Below are positions 15,140 through 22,402 of a stretch of 23,763 bases of DNA, piece after piece (the first letter of the stretch is position 1; each line of letters begins with the position of its first letter). Below the pieces are notes generated by a model, which saw nothing but the letters and a program-made list of their open reading frames with translations, was not told the origin of the DNA and made no database searches. Source of the stretch: JBBAEV01 sp041655735. GTDB taxonomy: Bacteria; Bacillota_I; Bacilli_A; RF39; UBA660. The stretch is from NCBI GenBank assembly GCA_041655735.1, contig JBBAEV010000013.1, positions 1 through 23,763 of the forward strand, written 5' to 3'. The position numbers and the translations under genes are program-made.

Positions 15140-16093
15140 ATGTTAGAATTTGAAAAACCAGAATATAAAATAACCGAATATATTGAAAGTAACAATTATG
15201 GGAAATTTGAATTAGAACCTCTAGAAAGAGGATTTGGGACTACTTTAGGAACTGCATTAAGAAGAGTAATGCTTTCATCATTACCAGGTTGTGCCGCAAT
15301 CAGTATTAAAATAGATGGGGTTCTTCATGAGTTTCAAACTATTAATGGTATTATTGAAGATGTTACTACTATTATTCTTAATGTGAAAAGCATTATTTTT
15401 AGAAATTATTCTGAAGAAATTGAGAAAACTCTTAGACTAAATGTTTCTAAAGAAGGATTAGTTACAGCTGGTGATATTGATAAGGACGCAGATGTTGAAA
15501 TAATTAATCCCGATCAACCTATCGCAACTATATCTAAAGGTGGAAGCCTAAATATGGAAATTAAATTAGGTAAAGGTCGTGGTTATGTTCGTGCTGAAGA
15601 TAATAAAAAGCTTGTAGAAGAGGAAAAATTAGGAGTAATCGCAATTGATTCATTATATTCTCCGATTGAAAGAGTAAGTTATGAAGTAGAATCAGCACGT
15701 GTTGGTCAAAGTAATGATTATGATAAATTAATATTAAATATATGGACTAATGGGGCTATTAAACCTGAAGAAGCTCTAGCTCTTGCTGGAAGAATTTTAA
15801 TAGAACATTTAAATATTATTACTAACTTAAATGAAATTGCTGATATAACAGGTTTAATGCAAGAAAAAGAAGAAGATCCAAGGCAAAAAGCTTTAGAATT
15901 ATCAGTAGATGATTTGGATTTTTCAGTTCGTGCTTACAACTGCTTAAAAAGAGCAGGGATTAATACACTACAAGATTTAACCAATCTGACCGAACTTGAA
16001 GTTATGAAAATACGAAATTTAGGTAAAAAATCTTTAAAAGAAGTATTAGAAAAAGTACAAGAATTAGGTCTTGAATTAAGAGAAGACGATTAG
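15140..16093 (+). CDS. rpoA: DNA-directed RNA polymerase subunit alpha
   Basis: Alpha dimerises to start RNA polymerase assembly and contacts UP elements and activators. At 317 aa it is standard. The N-terminal domain (residues 1 to about 230) has FELEPLERGFGTTLGTALRR and LPGCAAISIKIDGVLHEF. An acidic linker (EKEEDP) leads to the C-terminal DNA-binding domain at about 255-312, with LDFSVRAYNCLKRAGI, the helix-hairpin-helix-like ELEVMKIRNLGKKSLKEV and a Leu-rich end. AAAGGGAG precedes ATG 15140. The alpha-operon gene rpsD (S4) is not between rpsK and rpoA, as in Bacillus. Confidence 0.98.
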   Translation: MLEFEKPEYKITEYIESNNYGKFELEPLERGFGTTLGTALRRVMLSSLPGCAAISIKIDGVLHEFQTINGIIEDVTTIILNVKSIIFRNYSEEIEKTLRLNVSKEGLVTAGDIDKDADVEIINPDQPIATISKGGSLNMEIKLGKGRGYVRAEDNKKLVEEEKLGVIAIDSLYSPIERVSYEVESARVGQSNDYDKLILNIWTNGAIKPEEALALAGRILIEHLNIITNLNEIADITGLMQEKEEDPRQKALELSVDDLDFSVRAYNCLKRAGINTLQDLTNLTELEVMKIRNLGKKSLKEVLEKVQELGLELREDD

Positions 16094-16108
16094 TAAGGAG
16101 GAATTAAA

Positions 16109-16456
16109 ATGGCTTACAGAAAATTAGGCGCTAGTGACACTAAACATCGTAATTCGTTATTTGTTAATCAAACTATAGATGTAATTATGAATGAATCAAT
16201 TATTACTACCGAAGCTAAAGCTAAAGAAGTATGCAAAGTGGTTGCGAAAGCTATAACTTATGGTAAAAAAGGTACATTAGAGGCAAGAAGAGATGCTCTA
16301 GCTTTACTTAGAAATAATAAAGAGGCTACGAAAAAAGTATTTGATGAACTTGCAAAGCGTTATGAAAATAGAAATGGTGGATACACTCGTATTCTTAAAT
16401 TAAATGAACGTCGCGGGGATAATGCTTTAATGGTGATATTAGAATTAGTTAAATAA
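16109..16456 (+). CDS. rplQ: 50S ribosomal protein L17
   Basis: L17 lies near the exit tunnel rim. At 115 aa it is close to the usual 113-130. It starts MAYRKLGASDTKHRNSLFVN, has the signature IITTEAKAKEVCKVVAKAIT at about 33-52, and the C-terminal NGGYTRILKLNERRGDNA. AAGGAGG precedes ATG 16109. It is the last gene of the supercluster; a terminator begins 2 nt after its stop. Confidence 0.97.
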   Translation: MAYRKLGASDTKHRNSLFVNQTIDVIMNESIITTEAKAKEVCKVVAKAITYGKKGTLEARRDALALLRNNKEATKKVFDELAKRYENRNGGYTRILKLNERRGDNALMVILELVK

Positions 16457-16457
16457 T

Positions 16458-16481
16458 AAAAGACTTTTAAAGTCTTTTTTT
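16458..16481 (+). terminator. Terminator of the S10-spc-alpha operon
   Basis: A 9-bp inverted repeat (AAAAGACTT 16458-16466, AAGTCTTTT 16470-16478) with a 3-nt loop ends in an uninterrupted T tract to 16481. It starts directly after the rplQ stop codon and is the first terminator seen since 2071. Confidence 0.88.
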
Positions 16482-16482
16482 A

Positions 16483-16491
16483 TGTTATAAT
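16483..16491 (+). promoter_or_regulatory. Extended -10 promoter fused to the rplQ terminator
   Basis: TGTTATAAT at 16483-16491 is a perfect extended -10 (TGn plus TATAAT) starting 2 nt after the terminator's T tract. The -35 position falls inside the hairpin and has no good match. It would start transcription near 16498, before the small gene at 16524. A second TATAAT at 16502-16507 is an alternative. Confidence 0.55.
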
Positions 16492-16523
16492 ATATTTGTA
16501 TTATAATAAAGGGGAGGTACTTG

Positions 16524-16724
16524 ATGAAAGCTATTAAAGTAATCGCGCTATTTTTAACCATAGTAGGAGCTATTAATTGGGGATTAATTAGTATATTTGA
16601 TTTTAATTTAGTTGAATACATATTTAATAATATGGATAAAACCTATATTAAAGTAACATATACAGTAATTGGTATTTCTGGTCTAATAAGTCTTAAATTA
16701 TTACCAAAAGTAATTAAAAAGTAA
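16524..16724 (+). CDS. DUF378-like small membrane protein
   Basis: A 66-aa protein with two predicted membrane helices: about residues 5-22 (VIALFLTIVGAINWGLIS) and about 43-61 (VTYTVIGISGLISLKLL). The GAINWGL motif in helix 1 and the overall size match the DUF378/YuzA family of bacterial membrane proteins, whose function is unknown. The ATG at 16524 is chosen over the in-phase TTG at 16521 because GGGGAGG at 16511-16517 is well placed for it. It has its own extended -10 promoter and terminator, so it is a single-gene unit. Family assignment is by motif only. Confidence 0.85.
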   Translation: MKAIKVIALFLTIVGAINWGLISIFDFNLVEYIFNNMDKTYIKVTYTVIGISGLISLKLLPKVIKK

Positions 16725-16746
16725 AAAGAGATTAAATCTCTTTTTT
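16724..16746 (+). terminator. Terminator after the DUF378-like gene
   Basis: A 9-bp stem (AAAAGAGAT 16724-16732, ATCTCTTTT 16736-16744) with a TAA loop and a T tract to 16746. The stem begins on the last base of the gene's stop codon. Confidence 0.87.
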
Positions 16747-16753
16747 GTTTTAT

Positions 16754-16796
16754 TATAATACTTACTATTATATAATCAATATGATAAAATTATAAT
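16754..16796 (+). promoter_or_regulatory. Promoter region of the short-chain dehydrogenase gene
   Basis: Several -10-like boxes crowd this stretch: TATAAT at 16754-16759, 16771-16776 and 16791-16796, and an extended TGATAAAAT at 16782-16790. The last has a poor -35 (TTACTA, 16762-16767) at 17-nt spacing. A promoter is very likely here because a terminator precedes it, but I cannot choose the box in use. Confidence 0.4.
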
Positions 16797-16809
16797 TAGG
16801 AGTGATAAT

Positions 16810-17568
16810 ATGAAAGCATTAATAACAGGAGCCTCATCTGGTATAGGAAAAGATATTGCTATTTATTTAAGTGAATTAGGATATGATTTAATTATTGTAG
16901 CTAGGAGAAAGAATAAATTAAAGGAATTAAAAGACACTTTAACTACTAATGTTAGAATAATAGATTTAGATTTAACTAATGAAAAAAATTGTTATAAATT
17001 ATATGATAAAGTTAAAAAAGAAAATATTGATATATTAATTAATAATGCTGGTTTTGGAGTACATGGCTCTTTTTATAATACTGATTTAAATAAAGAACTA
17101 GAAATGATAGATTTAAACATAAAAGCAGTTCATATTCTAACAAAACTATTTTTAAAAGATATGAAAGAAAGAAATAGTGGTTATATATTAAATGTAGCAT
17201 CTTCTGCTGCTTTTATTCCTGGACCTCTAATGGCAACGTATTATGCTACTAAAGCCTATGTACTAAGACTAACTGAATCTGTATATGGAGAATTAAAAAA
17301 AGAAAATATTAATGTGAAAATATCTGCATTATGTCCAGGACCAGTTGATACTGAATTTAATTGTGTTGTTAAAGTAAAATTTTCTGTTAAAGCGCTAAAT
17401 AGTAAGTATGTCGCAAGATATGGAATAGATCAAATGTTTAAAGGTAAACTTGTTGTTATTCCAGGTATAAAGATTAAGGTTGGTAGACTTTTATCAAGAA
17501 TATTACCTTTAAAATTATTAATTAATTTCGGCTATAATAATCAAAAAAAGAAATGTAATAATATGTAA
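16810..17568 (+). CDS. Short-chain dehydrogenase/reductase (SDR)
   Basis: A classical SDR of 252 aa with a Rossmann fold. The nucleotide-binding TGASSGIG is at residues 6-13, and ARRK at 31-34 suggests NADP(H) preference. NNAG is at 78-81. The catalytic tetrad is complete: N103, S131 or S132, Y144 and K148 (YYATK). The PGPVDTEF loop at 176-183 is typical of the DltE/YqjQ-like group. The C-terminal 30 residues, after about 220, are basic and hydrophobic (VGRLLSRILPLKLLINF), as in membrane-associated SDRs. The substrate cannot be inferred. AGGAGTG precedes ATG 16810, and the gene stands alone between promoters. Confidence 0.9.
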   Translation: MKALITGASSGIGKDIAIYLSELGYDLIIVARRKNKLKELKDTLTTNVRIIDLDLTNEKNCYKLYDKVKKENIDILINNAGFGVHGSFYNTDLNKELEMIDLNIKAVHILTKLFLKDMKERNSGYILNVASSAAFIPGPLMATYYATKAYVLRLTESVYGELKKENINVKISALCPGPVDTEFNCVVKVKFSVKALNSKYVARYGIDQMFKGKLVVIPGIKIKVGRLLSRILPLKLLINFGYNNQKKKCNNM

Positions 17569-17607
17569 AGAATTAAAAAAAACATATATATATTTTTAAA
17601 AATAATA

Positions 17608-17613
17608 TATAAT
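17608..17613 (+). promoter_or_regulatory. Possible -10 box of the corA-like gene
   Basis: TATAAT at 17608-17613 lies 22 nt before ATG 17636, within an A/T-only stretch that has no clear -35 and no clear terminator for the preceding SDR gene. Readthrough from the SDR gene is equally possible. Confidence 0.3.
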
Positions 17614-17635
17614 TTTGTTAAGGTAGGGTGACTTT

Positions 17636-18580
17636 ATGATAGAAGTATATAAAACAAATGAAACAAAAGAAATATTAGAAAAAAAGAAAACAATTGTTGC
17701 TGATTCTTGGATTAATGTAATAGATCCTACACCTAAAGAAATAAAAAAATTAATTACTGAATTAAAATTAGATAATAAAACTGTTAAACAAGTTTTAACT
17801 GAAGATGAAATATCAAGAATTGATATTGAAGAAAACAGAATACTTACCATAATAGATGTTCCCATTATTGAAAAAAAATCACGACATATATCATTTAAAA
17901 CATTCCCTTTAGGTATATTTATTATTCAAGATAAATATATACTCACAATGTGCTCTAGAGAGTTAGATTTATTAAATAAATTTAAAGACAATGAAATTAA
18001 AGGATTTTTTACTGCTAAAAAGAATCGTTTTACTTTACAATTATTATCTGCGATAGCTGGAGAATATTTAAAAAGTTTAAGGCTTATTAATGAAGAAACA
18101 GAAAAAGCAGAACGGTTACTAGGAAAATCACCTGAAAATAAAGAATTGTTAAAATTATTAAGTATTGATAAATCATTAGTTTATTTAACCACATCATTGA
18201 AATCTAATGAAGTAGTATTTCAAAGATTATTAAACGGCAATATTTTAACTATATATGATGAAGATAAGGATATAATTGAAGAAGCTATTGTAAAAAATAA
18301 ACAAGCGATTGAATTGTCACAAATATATAAAGACATACTAAAGGGTTTAAGTAACTCGTTATCGACTATTTCTTCTAATAATCTAAATAATATTATGAAG
18401 TTTTTAACTAGTGTTACAATTATAATTTCTATACCTACTATGATAGCTAGTTTTATGGGTATGAATGTTGATTTAGGTTTTTTTAATAATAATCAATATG
18501 CATTTGCCATTATTTCAATTATTTCATTATTAGGAGCTATAATACTAGCTATTGTATTGAAGAAGAAAAATATGTTATAG
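17636..18580 (+). CDS. corA: CorA-family divalent cation transporter
   Basis: A 314-aa member of the CorA family, which forms pentameric channels for Mg2+ (or Co2+/Ni2+) in the cytoplasmic membrane. Residues 1 to about 250 are the cytosolic funnel and long coiled helix, charged and helical. Two C-terminal membrane helices lie at about 257-275 and 288-308. The first ends in the family's signature GMN (275-277, FMGMNVD), and the basic KKK end matches the family. The loop between the helices is short (DLGFFNNNQY), as in the smaller YfjQ-like members. An AAGGTAGGG site precedes ATG 17636. Exact metal specificity is not predictable. Confidence 0.9.
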   Translation: MIEVYKTNETKEILEKKKTIVADSWINVIDPTPKEIKKLITELKLDNKTVKQVLTEDEISRIDIEENRILTIIDVPIIEKKSRHISFKTFPLGIFIIQDKYILTMCSRELDLLNKFKDNEIKGFFTAKKNRFTLQLLSAIAGEYLKSLRLINEETEKAERLLGKSPENKELLKLLSIDKSLVYLTTSLKSNEVVFQRLLNGNILTIYDEDKDIIEEAIVKNKQAIELSQIYKDILKGLSNSLSTISSNNLNNIMKFLTSVTIIISIPTMIASFMGMNVDLGFFNNNQYAFAIISIISLLGAIILAIVLKKKNML

Positions 18581-18628
18581 ATAAAAGCATAGATATTTTT
18601 TATATTGTAAAGTAAGTACAATTATTAT

Positions 18629-18657
18629 TTGACTAGTAGATATATAAATTATAAAAT
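18629..18657 (+). promoter_or_regulatory. Promoter of the small two-helix membrane protein
   Basis: TTGACT at 18629-18634 and TAAAAT at 18652-18657 have the ideal 17-nt spacing. Transcription would start near 18664, leaving a short leader with a strong ribosome-binding site for the gene at 18685. Confidence 0.6.
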
Positions 18658-18684
18658 AAAAACGTAGACAATAAGGAGGATAAT

Positions 18685-18900
18685 ATGAAACAAACTTTAT
18701 TTTTGGTTATTATTTTAACATTATGTATGTTATTTATTCCGGGTTTTTTTGATACTAATACTTTATTTATATTAGGAGTAGATATTGCTACCTGGATAGG
18801 TGGAATAGGAATAATAATAATTAGTTCTCTTGCTATATTTTTATCAAAGGAAAATCTTAAATCAAATAAGAAGCGAAAAACAATAAAAAACAAAAAATAA
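18685..18900 (+). CDS. Small membrane protein of unknown function
   Basis: A 71-aa protein I do not recognise. It has two hydrophobic segments, about residues 4-21 (TLFLVIILTLCMLFIPGF) and about 34-53 (IATWIGGIGIIIISSLAIFL), and a strongly basic, Asn/Lys-rich cytosolic tail (SKENLKSNKKRKTIKNKK). The positive tail suggests both termini are cytosolic. Gene-like evidence is good: near-consensus promoter, AAGGAGG at 18674-18680 with good spacing, and a terminator starting at its stop codon. It is therefore probably expressed on its own. Confidence 0.75.
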   Translation: MKQTLFLVIILTLCMLFIPGFFDTNTLFILGVDIATWIGGIGIIIISSLAIFLSKENLKSNKKRKTIKNKK

Positions 18901-18920
18901 ACTACCGACATGGTAGTTTT
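18899..18920 (+). terminator. Terminator after the small membrane protein gene
   Basis: An 8-bp stem (AAACTACC 18899-18906, GGTAGTTT 18912-18919) with a 5-nt GACAT loop, then TTTTCTTGTT. It overlaps the last two bases of the stop codon. Confidence 0.75.
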
Positions 18921-18922
18921 CT

Positions 18923-18931
18923 TGTTATAAT
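18923..18931 (+). promoter_or_regulatory. Extended -10 box directly after a terminator
   Basis: TGTTATAAT at 18923-18931 is identical to the extended -10 found after the rplQ terminator. There is no good -35. The next event downstream is a terminator at 18986-19019, so it would make a transcript of only about 80 nt. I see no coding frame with a ribosome-binding site in that interval. Confidence 0.4.
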
Positions 18932-18985
18932 ATAAAATTCTAAATGATAATGTAATGGGAAATAAACTAAATAAAAAGTTAATAT

Positions 18986-19019
18986 AAAAAGATAAAAAAA
19001 TTAATTAATTATCTTTTTT
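18986..19019 (+). terminator. Probable bidirectional terminator before ecfA1
   Basis: A 10-bp stem (AAAAAGATAA 18986-18995, TTATCTTTTT 19009-19018) with a 13-nt A/T loop and T tract. The A-run on the 5' side gives the same signal on the - strand. It insulates the ecf operon from the upstream genes. Confidence 0.65.
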
Positions 19020-19038
19020 GTTTTTCTCCTTTTATTGT

Positions 19039-19067
19039 TTGAATAGTTAATATATTTTTAGTATAAT
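19039..19067 (+). promoter_or_regulatory. Promoter of the ecfA1-ecfA2-ecfT-truA operon
   Basis: TTGAAT at 19039-19044 and TATAAT at 19062-19067, spacing 17 nt. Transcription would begin near 19074, leaving a leader of about a dozen nucleotides that contains the AGGTGAT ribosome-binding site. Confidence 0.75.
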
Positions 19068-19086
19068 AACCTTTATAGGTGATAAT

Positions 19087-19896
19087 ATGAAAAAAATAAT
19101 TGAGATAAAAGACTTAAGATATAACTATGGTACTAATGTTGTTTTTAACGGATTAAATTTAGATATTAATAAAGGCGAATGGGTAAGTATTGTAGGTCCC
19201 AATGGTAGTGGTAAAACAACCTTGATTAAATTAATATTAGGCATATTAAAAGGTCAAAATCATATTCATATTGATAACCTAAAACTTAATAAAAAGACAT
19301 TAATGGAAATAAGAAAAAAAATAGGAATTGTGTTCCAAAATCCAGATAATCAGTTTGTTGGGGATACAGTAAAAACTGATATTGCTTTTTCATTAGAAAA
19401 TATTGGATTAGATAAAAAAGAGATAAATAAAAGAGTAGATGAAATTGCTTCTTTTTTAAAAATAGAAAACATATTAGATAAGGAACCTCATTTATTAAGT
19501 GGTGGAGAAAAACAAAAAGTTGCTTTAGCTAGTGCTTTAGTAATAAATCCTAAGATATTAATTCTTGATGAAGCTTTTTCAATGATTGATCCATATTATA
19601 AAAAAGATATATTAAATATTTTAAAAAAAATACATCGTTCAAAAGCGTTAACCATTATAACCATTACTCATGATTTAGAAGATACGTTATTATCTAATCG
19701 CTTAATAATTCTGGACAAAGGTAATATCGTTATAGACGGAAAACCTATTGATGTTTTTCAACAAGAAAAAATAATAGAACAGTTGGAATTAGATTTACCC
19801 TTTATGGTTGATTTGTCATTAAAATTAAAGTTTTATAATTTAGTAGATAAGATATACTTTAGTACGAATGAGATGGTGAATCATTTATGGAAATAG
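19087..19896 (+). CDS. ecfA1: ECF transporter ATPase subunit EcfA1
   Basis: One of two ATPases of the energy-coupling factor module, which drives uptake of vitamins and micronutrients with interchangeable substrate-binding S components. The 269-aa protein has Walker A GPNGSGKTT (37-45), Q-loop Q84 (VFQNPDNQFVG), signature LSGGE (137-141), Walker B ILILDE with catalytic E162, the D-loop SMIDP, and the switch H195 (ITHD). NPDNQF and DEAxSMxDP place it with EcfA1 of Firmicutes. It overlaps ecfA2 by 10 nt. No S component is encoded in the window, so it is probably a shared (group II) module. Confidence 0.95.
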   Translation: MKKIIEIKDLRYNYGTNVVFNGLNLDINKGEWVSIVGPNGSGKTTLIKLILGILKGQNHIHIDNLKLNKKTLMEIRKKIGIVFQNPDNQFVGDTVKTDIAFSLENIGLDKKEINKRVDEIASFLKIENILDKEPHLLSGGEKQKVALASALVINPKILILDEAFSMIDPYYKKDILNILKKIHRSKALTIITITHDLEDTLLSNRLIILDKGNIVIDGKPIDVFQQEKIIEQLELDLPFMVDLSLKLKFYNLVDKIYFSTNEMVNHLWK

Positions 19897-20729
19897 AATT
19901 TAAAAATGTAAGTTATACTTACGATAGTATTGAAAAAAAAGAAGTGTTAAAAGAGATAACTACTAAAATTATAAAGGAAAAAATAAATATAATATTAGGT
20001 CCATCTGGTAGTGGAAAAACAACCTTTATAGAATTAATAAATGGTTTATTACTACCAAGTAAAGGAAAGATTAAAGTTGGCAATTTTATAATTGGAGATA
20101 AAAAGAAAATAAAAAATATAAAACAATTAAGATTTGATGTGGGGCTAGTATTTCAATTTCCTGAAGAACAATTTTTTAAAGAAACAGTAAAAAAAGAAAT
20201 AGCTTTTGGGATGGAGTATTTTAAATATAAATTAAATGTCTTAGATAAAAGAATAATTGATTCATTAAAAATGGTTGGCTTAGATGAAAGTTATTTAAAT
20301 TGTAATCCACTAGAATTATCAGATGGTGAAAAAAGAAAGGTTGCGATTGCTTCTATTTTAGTATTTAATCCTAAAGTATTAATTTTAGATGAACCTACTG
20401 TAGGGTTGGATAATAAAAGTAGAAAAGATTTAGTAAGACTTATTTTAAGACTAAAAAAGCATCATAAAAAGACTGTCATTATTGTTAGTCATGATCTAGA
20501 TGTTTTATATCCTATTGGTGATAATTATATAGTATTAAGTGAAGGAAAGTTATTAAAAAATGGTAATAGAGAAGAAGTATTTAAAAATATAAGATTATTA
20601 AAAAAACATAATATTGTTGTGCCTAAAATTGTAGAATTTATTAATAGAGTAAAGGAAAAGAAGGATATTAAATTAGGTGATGAAGATAACACTAGAGATT
20701 TAATGAAAGCGATATATCGAAATGTTTAA
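19887..20729 (+). CDS. ecfA2: ECF transporter ATPase subunit EcfA2
   Basis: Partner ATPase of EcfA1, 280 aa. It has Walker A GPSGSGKTT (38-46), Q90 (VFQFPEEQFF, typical of EcfA2), Walker B LILDE with E169, the PTVGLD D-loop and H202 (VSHD). The signature reads LSDGE (144-148) instead of LSGGQ/LSGGE, so one glycine is replaced by aspartate. The C-terminal region after about residue 220 is the EcfA-specific domain that contacts EcfT and the sister ATPase. The start lies within ecfA1 and the end overlaps ecfT by 8 nt, so the three subunits are translationally coupled. Confidence 0.95.
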   Translation: MEIEFKNVSYTYDSIEKKEVLKEITTKIIKEKINIILGPSGSGKTTFIELINGLLLPSKGKIKVGNFIIGDKKKIKNIKQLRFDVGLVFQFPEEQFFKETVKKEIAFGMEYFKYKLNVLDKRIIDSLKMVGLDESYLNCNPLELSDGEKRKVAIASILVFNPKVLILDEPTVGLDNKSRKDLVRLILRLKKHHKKTVIIVSHDLDVLYPIGDNYIVLSEGKLLKNGNREEVFKNIRLLKKHNIVVPKIVEFINRVKEKKDIKLGDEDNTRDLMKAIYRNV

Positions 20730-21477
20730 AAGAGTAATGTTTTGTAAATATTATCATAGTAATTCTCTTCTTCACCAAATAAATCCTACTGCTAAAATAA
20801 TAAGTGCTATTATCCTTTTAATAAGTTGTTTTATTATTAATAGTGTGTGGCTTTATTTGTTGTTAATATTATTTTTTATTATTGTTATATATGTTTCTAA
20901 AGTACCTATAAAAATGTTTTTATATTCAATTAGAAACATTAAAATGTTATTAATATTTTTAATAGTATTTAATTTATTAATTATGAGGTTAGATATTATC
21001 AATATAACTATTATTATTCTAAAGATTATTTCTTTAGTTATTATTTCTTCACTATTGACTTTTACTACCAAAATAAATTCTATTAATAAAGGCATAGAAA
21101 ATGTTTTATATCCTTTAAAAATATTAAAGCTACCTATTTCTGAAATAGCTTTAATTATATCTCTTACCATTAGATTTATTCCTACTATATTTACTCAAGC
21201 TGAAAAAATATTAAAATCACAAGCAAGCAGGGGCGTGGACTTTAGGAATGATAATTTTAAAGGTAAAATAATAGCTCTGTCATCAATGCTTATTCCCATG
21301 TTTATTTTATCCTTTAAAAGGGCGGATGATCTAGCCAACATAATGGAAGTAAGGCTTTATGGATATACTGACAAAAGAACTGATTGCGATATTGATAAAT
21401 GGACGAAAAACGATACTATTGTAGTAATAGTAAGCATTTTTATGTTATTATTATGTGTAGTAGGTGAGGTAATATGA
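20722..21477 (+). CDS. ecfT: ECF transporter transmembrane subunit EcfT
   Basis: Membrane scaffold of the ECF module, joining the two ATPases to the S component. The 251-aa protein has about five hydrophobic segments: about residues 25-40, 43-59, 75-90, 93-113 and 233-250. The coupling helices carry ASRGVDF (168-174), the first Ala/Ser-Arg-Gly motif, and MEVRLYGY (208-215) where a second ARG-type motif is expected. N-terminal LLHQINPTAKI is the family's conserved HxxxPxxK-like start. It overlaps ecfA2 by 8 nt and truA by 4 nt, and ends in TGA. Confidence 0.93.
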   Translation: MFKRVMFCKYYHSNSLLHQINPTAKIISAIILLISCFIINSVWLYLLLILFFIIVIYVSKVPIKMFLYSIRNIKMLLIFLIVFNLLIMRLDIINITIIILKIISLVIISSLLTFTTKINSINKGIENVLYPLKILKLPISEIALIISLTIRFIPTIFTQAEKILKSQASRGVDFRNDNFKGKIIALSSMLIPMFILSFKRADDLANIMEVRLYGYTDKRTDCDIDKWTKNDTIVVIVSIFMLLLCVVGEVI

Positions 21478-22211
21478 AAAGATATATGATAACATTTACA
21501 TATGATGGAACTGATTTTAATGGCTATCAAAAACAACCAAAAAAGAGAACTATTCAAGGAGAAATAGAAAAGACATTAAAGAAAATAGAAAATAAAAAAG
21601 TAGACATTATCGCATCTGGTAGAACTGATGCGGGGGTACATGCTTTAAATCAAGTGGCTCATTTTGATTTAAATATAGATATTGAATCTGATAACTTAAG
21701 AAAAGCACTAAATTCATTACTACCTAATGACATTTATATAAAGGAAGTAAAAGAAGTAAGTAATAAATTTCATGCGAGGTTTAATGTAGTAGGTAAAGAA
21801 TATATCTATATAATTAATCAAGGAGATTATAATCCAATAGAAAGAAGCCATATTTATCAATATAACAGAAAATTAGATTTAATAACTATGGAAAGAGCTT
21901 TAAAATATTTGGAAGGTAAACACGATTTTACCTCTTTTACTTCCCTTGATAAAGAAGAAAAAGATAAAGATTGCATTAGAGTATTATCACAAACCGATAT
22001 AAAAAGAGATGGCAACAAATTAATAATAAGTTTCTTAGGCGATGGTTTTTTAAGATATATGGTTAGAAATATAGTAGGGACTTTAATAGAAGTGGGAGAA
22101 GGCAAAAGAAAAAGTGAAGATATTATTACAATATTAGAAGAAAAGGATAGAAAAAAAGCTGGTAAAACAGCAAATCCAGAAGGTTTATATTTAAAAAATG
22201 TGTATTATTAG
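21474..22211 (+). CDS. truA: tRNA pseudouridine synthase A
   Basis: TruA makes pseudouridine at positions 38-40 of the tRNA anticodon arm. At 245 aa it is standard. The catalytic aspartate D52 is in SGRTDAGVHA, preceded by the YDGTDFNGYQKQP substrate loop and TIQGEIEKTL. Later conserved parts include FHARFNVVGKEYIY, GKHDFTSFTS and FLRYMVRNIVGTLIEVG. The ATG overlaps the ecfT stop (ATGA), keeping the ecfA1-ecfA2-ecfT-truA order of Bacillus. Confidence 0.97.
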   Translation: MKRYMITFTYDGTDFNGYQKQPKKRTIQGEIEKTLKKIENKKVDIIASGRTDAGVHALNQVAHFDLNIDIESDNLRKALNSLLPNDIYIKEVKEVSNKFHARFNVVGKEYIYIINQGDYNPIERSHIYQYNRKLDLITMERALKYLEGKHDFTSFTSLDKEEKDKDCIRVLSQTDIKRDGNKLIISFLGDGFLRYMVRNIVGTLIEVGEGKRKSEDIITILEEKDRKKAGKTANPEGLYLKNVYY

Positions 22212-22402
22212 GGAAAAGAATAAGAGTTAGATGAAGTAAAATGCCTATGGATGTGCTTGCCAAAGACTTTATTAATCTAATTGTCCAATTGATATTATTA
22301 AAATTTATTATAAAGATTATAAGTATTTATTTGAATTTAAAAATGAATAAGATAGAAAATAGCTTTAAATAGTCATTTTTCCTTATAAAATCATATAATT
22401 TA
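22212..22402 (+). other. Non-coding gap after truA, with a possible short remnant
   Basis: No convincing gene is seen. An open frame of 43 codons runs from ATG 22241 to TAG 22370-22372 (MPMDVLAKDFINLIVQ, then a Leu/Ile-rich stretch), but it has no ribosome-binding site. Part of another frame looks equally coding-like (IKIYYKDYKYLFEFKNE), which suggests a frameshifted remnant or simply AT-rich noise. A weak terminator candidate closes the region: AAAAATGA (22339-22346) and TCATTTTT (22373-22380), with a 26-nt loop. Confidence 0.35.

Noticed and set aside
17585..17613. A/T-only inverted repeat between the SDR gene and corA as a terminator
   Set aside because: The stem is all A/T with a bulge and no T tract follows, so I do not call it.
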